A DNA stretch of 64,000 bases, taken from Lineolata rhizophorae (lineage: Eukaryota > Ascomycota > Dothideomycetes > Lineolatales > Lineolataceae). The DNA is taken from assembly GCA_010093515.1 (NCBI GenBank), contig MU001672.1, positions 1,493,562 to 1,557,561 on the forward strand, in the 5' to 3' direction. The notes under the pieces are model-generated. The model made no database searches and was not told the origin of the DNA. It saw only the letters and a program-made list of their open reading frames with translations. The translations under genes and the position numbers were made by a program. Each line of letters begins with the position of its first letter. Within the stretch, counting starts at the first letter, position 1. This document shows positions 59,569 through 64,000 of this stretch, in pieces.

Positions 59569-61692
59569 ATGCCCGAGCCCAGCTGGTCCGGCAACGCGCG
59601 CATCGACAAGCTTGACTTCCCCGGTCCCGATGCGCGGCGGCCGCTGCTGTCGCCGGACCGTCACGCGGGCGAAGGGGGGAGTTCCAGCGCGGGCGAAGAG
59701 TCAGGCGGGAGGCCGAGCAACGACACGAGCTACGCGGGGAGCTTTTTCGAGCATGTGGCCGTGGGGATACAGGAGCGGGAGAGGAAGAAGTTGACTAGGA
59801 AGATCGTGCGCTATGGAAGTTTCGCCTGGGCAATTGTGAACTGGTGAGTGTGTTCGGCCGCAGTTGGACCGTATTACCGGGTTCACTTTGAGCGTCAACT
59901 GTAACCTTGGTCGCAAAGCCTCGAGGGACGAGATGGAGCTGACAGTCTCCTCACCTTTAGCCTTTGCGCCGGTTCTATCACTGCCTACTCGCTTTACGGC
60001 CACCTCTTCCAGTCTCGACTCCACTACAGCCAATTCCAAGTCAATATGGTTTCCATCGCCGCCGAGCTCGCCATGTATCTCCCGGTGCCTGCCTTCGGGT
60101 ACCTCTGCGACCGGCTCGGGCCGGCTATACCATCGATGCTGTCCGGCGCCTTTTTCGGCGTCGGCTACCTGCTCGCCGCCTTTTCGTACAAGAGTGGGCC
60201 GCCGCCCAGCGCCGACGGCAACGGCTGGCCGTTTGCCGTGATGATAGTCGGTTTCGTTGGGGTCGGGATGGGTACTAGCTGCATGTATCTGTCTGGCGTG
60301 ACGACGTGCGCCAAGAATTTTGGCCGCGGCAAGCACAAAGGCTTAGCGCTGGCCATGCCCATTGCGGCGTTCGGCCTGAGCGGGATGTGGCAGAGCCAGC
60401 TCGGCAGCCGACTGCTGTACGAGCGGCGGCCTGATGGGTCCAAAGGCGACGTTGATGTACACAGGTACTTCCTGTTCCTAGGCATACTGCTGTTGGCGGT
60501 GGGGTTGATTGGCGGGGTCGCGCTTCGCATCGTCGACGAAGAAGAGCTCATCGACGCGGCAGTCGAGGACCTTGCGCGCAGTGGGCTGCTGGCCGAGGAG
60601 GCCCGCGGCGGCGAAGAAGACGGGGAAACGCAATTCTTTCTGCGCGCCGCGGCGCATAGGCACGGCTACGGGTCTATCGTGAGCGAGGATGGCTCGGTGG
60701 CGGCAGGCGACCTGTCGGACTCGACGCGCGAGTTTCTGCGGTCCGAGGCTGAGGAGATGAAGGCGCACGCCGAAGAGGAACGCCGCAAGAAGAATTGGTT
60801 GCTAAACGGCGAAACGCGGCGCTTCTTAGCCGATCATACCATGTGGTGGCTGGCGGCAGGTTTCTTCCTAGTGACCGGGCCTGGCGAGGCGTTTATAAAC
60901 AACCTGGGTACCATCATTGGGACTCTATACGCATCGGAACGGACAAAAGTGGGCGACGGCGAAGTTTCGGGGAACCAGACTTCTGCCGCGACACATGTTT
61001 CCATCGTAGCCATCACGTCCACGGTCGCGCGTCTCGTAACAGGCACATTATCGGACCTGCTCGCTCCGCCAGCCACCTCCGAGCGACCCTACACGCAGCC
61101 CACATCGCAGCCCACGACACCCGCGTTTGAGCGCCCACAACCTTTTACCCACGCGGCATCATCCGTTTCCCCACCCCCCACCAAGCGCCGTTTCCGCTTC
61201 CAGCTGCCCCGCATCTCACGCCTTGCCTTTTTGCTCGCATTCTCGCTCCTGCTGTCGTTTGGACAAGTGTGCCTGGCTACGGGCCTCGCGCAGCAGCACG
61301 GCGAGCGCTTCTGGGTCGTGAGTGCATGCGTCGGTGCCGGCTACGGCGCTGTTTTCAGCCTCGTGCCCATCGTCGTGTCTGTCGTGTGGGGTGTCGAGAA
61401 CTTTGGCACCAATTGGGGCATCGTGGCTATGATGCCGGCCATCGGCGCTGCCGTCTGGGGTGTGGTTTACTCTGGGGTGTACCAGGCAGCGTCTGGGAAG
61501 GGCGACGATGCTGGCGGTGAGAAAGTAGGCATGTTAGTGGTGAAGCAGGAGGAAGACACGCTATGTTATGGCAAGGATTGCTACGCGCCTACCTTCTGGG
61601 CTATGGCTGTTAGTGTGTGGGTGGCTTGCGGGCTGTGGACATGGGCTTGGAGGGGCCCAGGCGGGTGGAAGAGGCGTGGAATTGCGGTTTGA
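59569..61692 (+). CDS. mch1: MCH1-type MFS transporter (nodulin-like)
   Basis: Two exons, join(59569..59843, 59961..61692), give 668 aa. It belongs to the MCH1 branch of fungal monocarboxylate-permease-like proteins, probably in the vacuolar membrane; its substrate is unsettled in any fungus. The cytosolic N-terminus (about 85 residues) ends RKIVRYGSFAWAIVN. After the splice comes CLCAGSITAYSLYGHLFQSRLHYSQ, and then the first membrane segments. Further motifs are GVGMGTSCMYLSGVTTCAKNF, HKGLALAMPIAAFGLSG, a long charged central loop (residues ~270-345), WWLAAGFFLVTGPGEAFINNLGTIIGTLY and ENFGTNWGIVAMMPAIGA. A second Pro/Ser/Thr-rich loop is near 445-480. The start ATG has a good context (GAGCCATGC). 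Confidence 0.93.
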
Positions 61693-63405
61693 ATAGTGCG
61701 TCGGATGAATCCTGAGCTAGAGGTAAGGTGATGGGCAACTCCATAAGAGAGTGTCAGATGAAAGATCTACGGCGTCTCTTCGATATACTTCATATTACTG
61801 TTCGGCACCGTTTGGATATTCTCTTTATGGACTGAAGTATGAGCGATATCTAGCATTTGCTTTTACACAATATAACCTATCTCTCATCACCTAGTTCATA
61901 TACCGCCTTGTTATTATTTTTTCCTAACTCTAACCCTTTAGATCCTTCGACTTCATGCTGTACATAACTTGACCGTAACGGATATAATCTTATGTCCGGG
62001 CGTCTGCTCTGGTAGCCAGTACTAACCTAGCCGATAGAGATATTCTAATCCAATGGATACGAAGTCTGTAGTAGAGTAGGAAATCCTGAGCCTTGTTTTC
62101 CTTTGCTTTCCTTTTGATAATCACATACGTGACTCTCAACCCCTGGCATTGTGTATTTAACCTGCTCTCCCCTCACTTTCCTTTCACAACACACACAACA
62201 TCACGAACCACCCTGAAGTTGTCATTTTGCCTTGCTAACCTTACTCACACACGCACCTAGATAATAAAAGCGGACGAATCCCAAGATGCTGTGTTGCTAC
62301 AGTCAGTGAACGTACAGTTGAAATCCCGAGCCTCCCTTTGGCGTTACTATTTGTAATACCATCGAGACTAACACCTAATCCTTGTGCCCCCGAGGCCACG
62401 GCTGGATCTAGAAAGGGCAAGAAAATAGCAGTGTTGCCCGGAGGACAAAAGACCAAGAAAAGTCATCAGGTCGACTACTACTCTGCGATGGGCAGGTGCT
62501 TCAGTGCTGATCTAACAGGTAATTTAGCTCCCAGCGAACGAGCTGATGGCTCTGTTTCCCGACTCTGCAGAAGAATGGAATGACAGAAGTGGTAGCGCGT
62601 ATATACAAGACTACAGAAGACTCTCAGCGTGCTGCTGTCTGTTAGCCGCGAGCGGTCAGCCTCAGAAGCTTTCTTGAAAACAAGATCGGATGATCTCGAT
62701 AGTCTCAAAAAGGTCCTTCGCAAGCGGAGCTTCGCGCTTAAATACGCTGAATGGGCGCTAAGCAAAGCCCCCCCCCCCCCCCCCCCTTAAAAAAAAAAGG
62801 CAGAAATGAGAGCCGACCAGCTCTCGTACAACACTGTTTTGCGCGGATGCTCTTTGTTTTCATCGAAACGTGGCAAACTCGAGGCTAGCACGGATGTTCA
62901 ACCCACGCACAGCAAAATAGCGGAGGCATGTTACCCTTATGTCTGAACTTATGCTGGTTCCGGCTGGAATCAATTACATCCGAGGTCGGCAAGCACTTCA
63001 CAGATTTCAAGGCTGCTGCCAGCCTGCAGGTCTTGTCAAGAATGAAAGGAAGTCGAGTATAGCCCTCATAAATCATTATACATCTTCAACGCGCGAATTT
63101 TGCCCAATGCCCAGGGTGCGGCCGAATAATGTCGATAGTACAATAGCACAATTAGTAGCAGCCTCGCCGTACAATAGATAGACTTCGGCTTTGAAACTTA
63201 GGACATGAGATGTTTAGTAATTTCAAGATTTGTAGCATCTAGTGCAGAATACGTAACTATAGGTTGATATAAAAGGGGTGGATGTGCATGCTTAGTAGAC
63301 GTGTTATATATGGTAACTTTGGACCTGAGTTAGACCTCAGAGAATTTGACACTCATTAATTTGTTTATATATATTATTTAGATCAAATTATGGAGTTAAA
63401 ATCAA
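61693..63405. other. Intergenic, AT-rich, no gene supported
   Basis: 1.7 kb downstream of mch1. It contains a 19-bp C run at 62768-62786 followed by an A run. Frames near 62.3-62.8 kb on both strands (81 and 95 aa) have no recognisable domain. The last part leads into a tRNA gene. Confidence 0.5.
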
Positions 63406-63442
63406 GGCAAGGTGGCCGAGTGGTTATGGCGTTGCGTTTAGG

Positions 63443-63469
63443 TCTAGCTAAACGTTTGAGCTTATCTTT
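63443..63469 (+). other. Canonical tRNA intron (27 nt)
   Basis: It lies right after position 37 of the anticodon loop, where the tRNA splicing endonuclease cuts. The intron has CTA (63444-63446), able to pair with the TAG anticodon, as is usual for fungal tRNA-Leu precursors. Confidence 0.85.
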
Positions 63470-63495
63470 CCGCAATTCGAAAGAGCGTGGGTTCG

Positions 63496-63553
63496 GTTCG
63501 TCAATATAACGCCTTTCTGGTCTGAATATGCCCGTAACTAACACATTGCGCAG
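63496..63553 (+). other. 58-bp GT...AG insert in the tRNA T-loop
   Basis: The insert sits between TTCG and AAT of the T-loop. It starts GTTCGT, contains TAACTAACA near 63535-63543, and ends GCGCAG, the arrangement of a fungal spliceosomal intron. Its length equals two protein-gene introns in this window (58 bp each, in the small membrane protein and the amine oxidase). Removing it restores a perfect T-arm and B-box (GGTTCGAATCC). Confidence 0.75.
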
Positions 63554-63574
63554 AATCCCACCCTTGTCAACATA

Positions 63575-63583
63575 TTTTTTTTT
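63575..63583 (+). terminator. Pol III terminator (T run)
   Basis: A run of nine T residues beginning six bases after the tRNA discriminator base, the usual Pol III stop signal. Confidence 0.75.
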
Positions 63584-64000
63584 AATCAACTCTGATTATT
63601 GTATTATATTTTTAGTCTACGCCTTATGAAGAGCTAGTTACGTTTTAGGGGGTAAGAGTAGCACGTGCGTGCAGGGTTAGCAACGATACCAATAGTATTA
63701 CATAAACCGATAGATAGCCGACCGATAGTTGGACCAATAGATACCAATACTATTGATTAGCTAATCAATACTTATCAATACCCCGCTTCACCAAAGAAAA
63801 ATTTTTACGATGCAGCCTACCAAGTACGGCCAATAAGCAATTAGCTAATAAAATCTAGACCAGCTGCTACAAGTACATATTATTTAATTGCAAAACTAAA
63901 TTTTCGTACGAAAATAAAGCAAGATAATTTTTAAAGTAACGTGTAGCACCCCCTGGTCGGTCAGACCCCCTGGTCGGTCAGCTTCCATCATCACCACCAC
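63584..64000. other. AT-rich tail of the window
   Basis: No gene. It is rich in short repeated words such as GATAG, CCAATA and TTAGCTAAT between 63700 and 63860, and ends with a 17-bp tandem duplication. Confidence 0.5.
63948..63981. repeat. 17-bp direct repeat, two perfect units
   Basis: The unit ACCCCCTGGTCGGTCAG occurs twice back to back (63948-63964 and 63965-63981). It is GC-rich against an AT-rich background and may mark the edge of a repeat array or element continuing past the window. Confidence 0.85.

Larger units (their letters stand above)
63406..63569 (+). tRNA. tRNA-Leu (anticodon TAG) interrupted twice
   Basis: The acceptor stem is GGCAAGG (63406-63412) with CCTTGTC (63562-63568), one G-T pair, and discriminator A at 63569. 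The D-arm/A-box reads TGGCCGAGTGG. The anticodon stem is TTGCG (63432-63436) with CGCAA (63471-63475), and the loop TTTAGG gives anticodon TAG at 63439-63441. An 11-nt variable arm (TTCGAAAGAGC) fits type II tRNA-Leu. The T-stem is GTGGG (63487-63491) with CCCAC (63557-63561). Two segments break it: 27 nt after position 37, and 58 bp in the T-loop. Removing both leaves a 79-nt tRNA with a perfect T-loop, TTCGAAT. A T run follows at 63575-63583. Because the second insert splits the B-box, the gene may be silent or a pseudogene. Confidence 0.85.

Noticed and set aside
62338-62765. Possible transposase remnant
   Set aside because: Short frames on both strands with no recognisable catalytic or zinc-finger motif and no terminal repeats seen.

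Overview
The window is nuclear DNA of a filamentous ascomycete (Pezizomycotina). Protein-coding genes carry short GT-AG introns, mostly 50-160 bp, often with CTAAC-like branch sites. The gene set includes a HET-domain protein, an NRC-2-type flippase kinase, a Dad3 kinetochore subunit, a HEI10-type RING protein, Zn2Cys6 regulators and an MCH1 transporter, which together are typical of Pezizomycotina. I cannot fix the class. There are 21 supported protein-coding genes and one interrupted tRNA gene. No CRISPR array, rRNA or intact transposon was seen. Exon structures were built by joining reading frames at splice sites, checking phase and comparing with remembered family sequences.

Layout. 0.5-10.7 kb: a PPIL3-type cyclophilin, an arrestin-fold protein, a small unknown protein, a short-chain dehydrogenase, the meiotic crossover protein HEI10 and the XAP5/FAM50 nuclear protein. 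10.9-21.3 kb: a secreted GH35 beta-galactosidase, a Zn2Cys6 regulator and a divergently transcribed MFS transporter, which could form a small galactoside-use neighbourhood. 22.2-33.5 kb: PRMT5, the helicase Prp43 (with a 15-bp minisatellite just upstream), the ribosome-biogenesis factor Erb1, Dad3 and a small membrane protein. 34.2-50.4 kb: the NRC-2 kinase, a large low-complexity protein with a canonical eIF4E-binding motif, Mre11, and a regulator that joins an N-terminal Cys/His region to a C-terminal Zn2Cys6 cluster. 51.2-61.7 kb: a HET-domain protein, a 3.4-kb gene-poor stretch, a copper amine oxidase and MCH1. 61.7-64 kb: gene-poor, AT-rich DNA with an unusual tRNA-Leu gene.

How the genes relate. 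Most are housekeeping genes with no operon-like logic: splicing and ribosome biogenesis (PPIL3, Prp43, Erb1, PRMT5), chromosome biology (Mre11, HEI10, Dad3), and translation or signalling (the eIF4E-motif protein, NRC-2). Two neighbourhoods may be functional: beta-galactosidase + regulator + transporter, and copper amine oxidase with two upstream GATA-factor sites.

The most unusual observation is the tRNA-Leu(TAG) gene at 63406-63569. It has the normal 27-nt anticodon-loop intron and a second, 58-bp insert inside the T-loop/B-box. That insert begins with GT, contains CTAAC and ends with AG, so it looks like a spliceosomal intron inside a Pol III gene.
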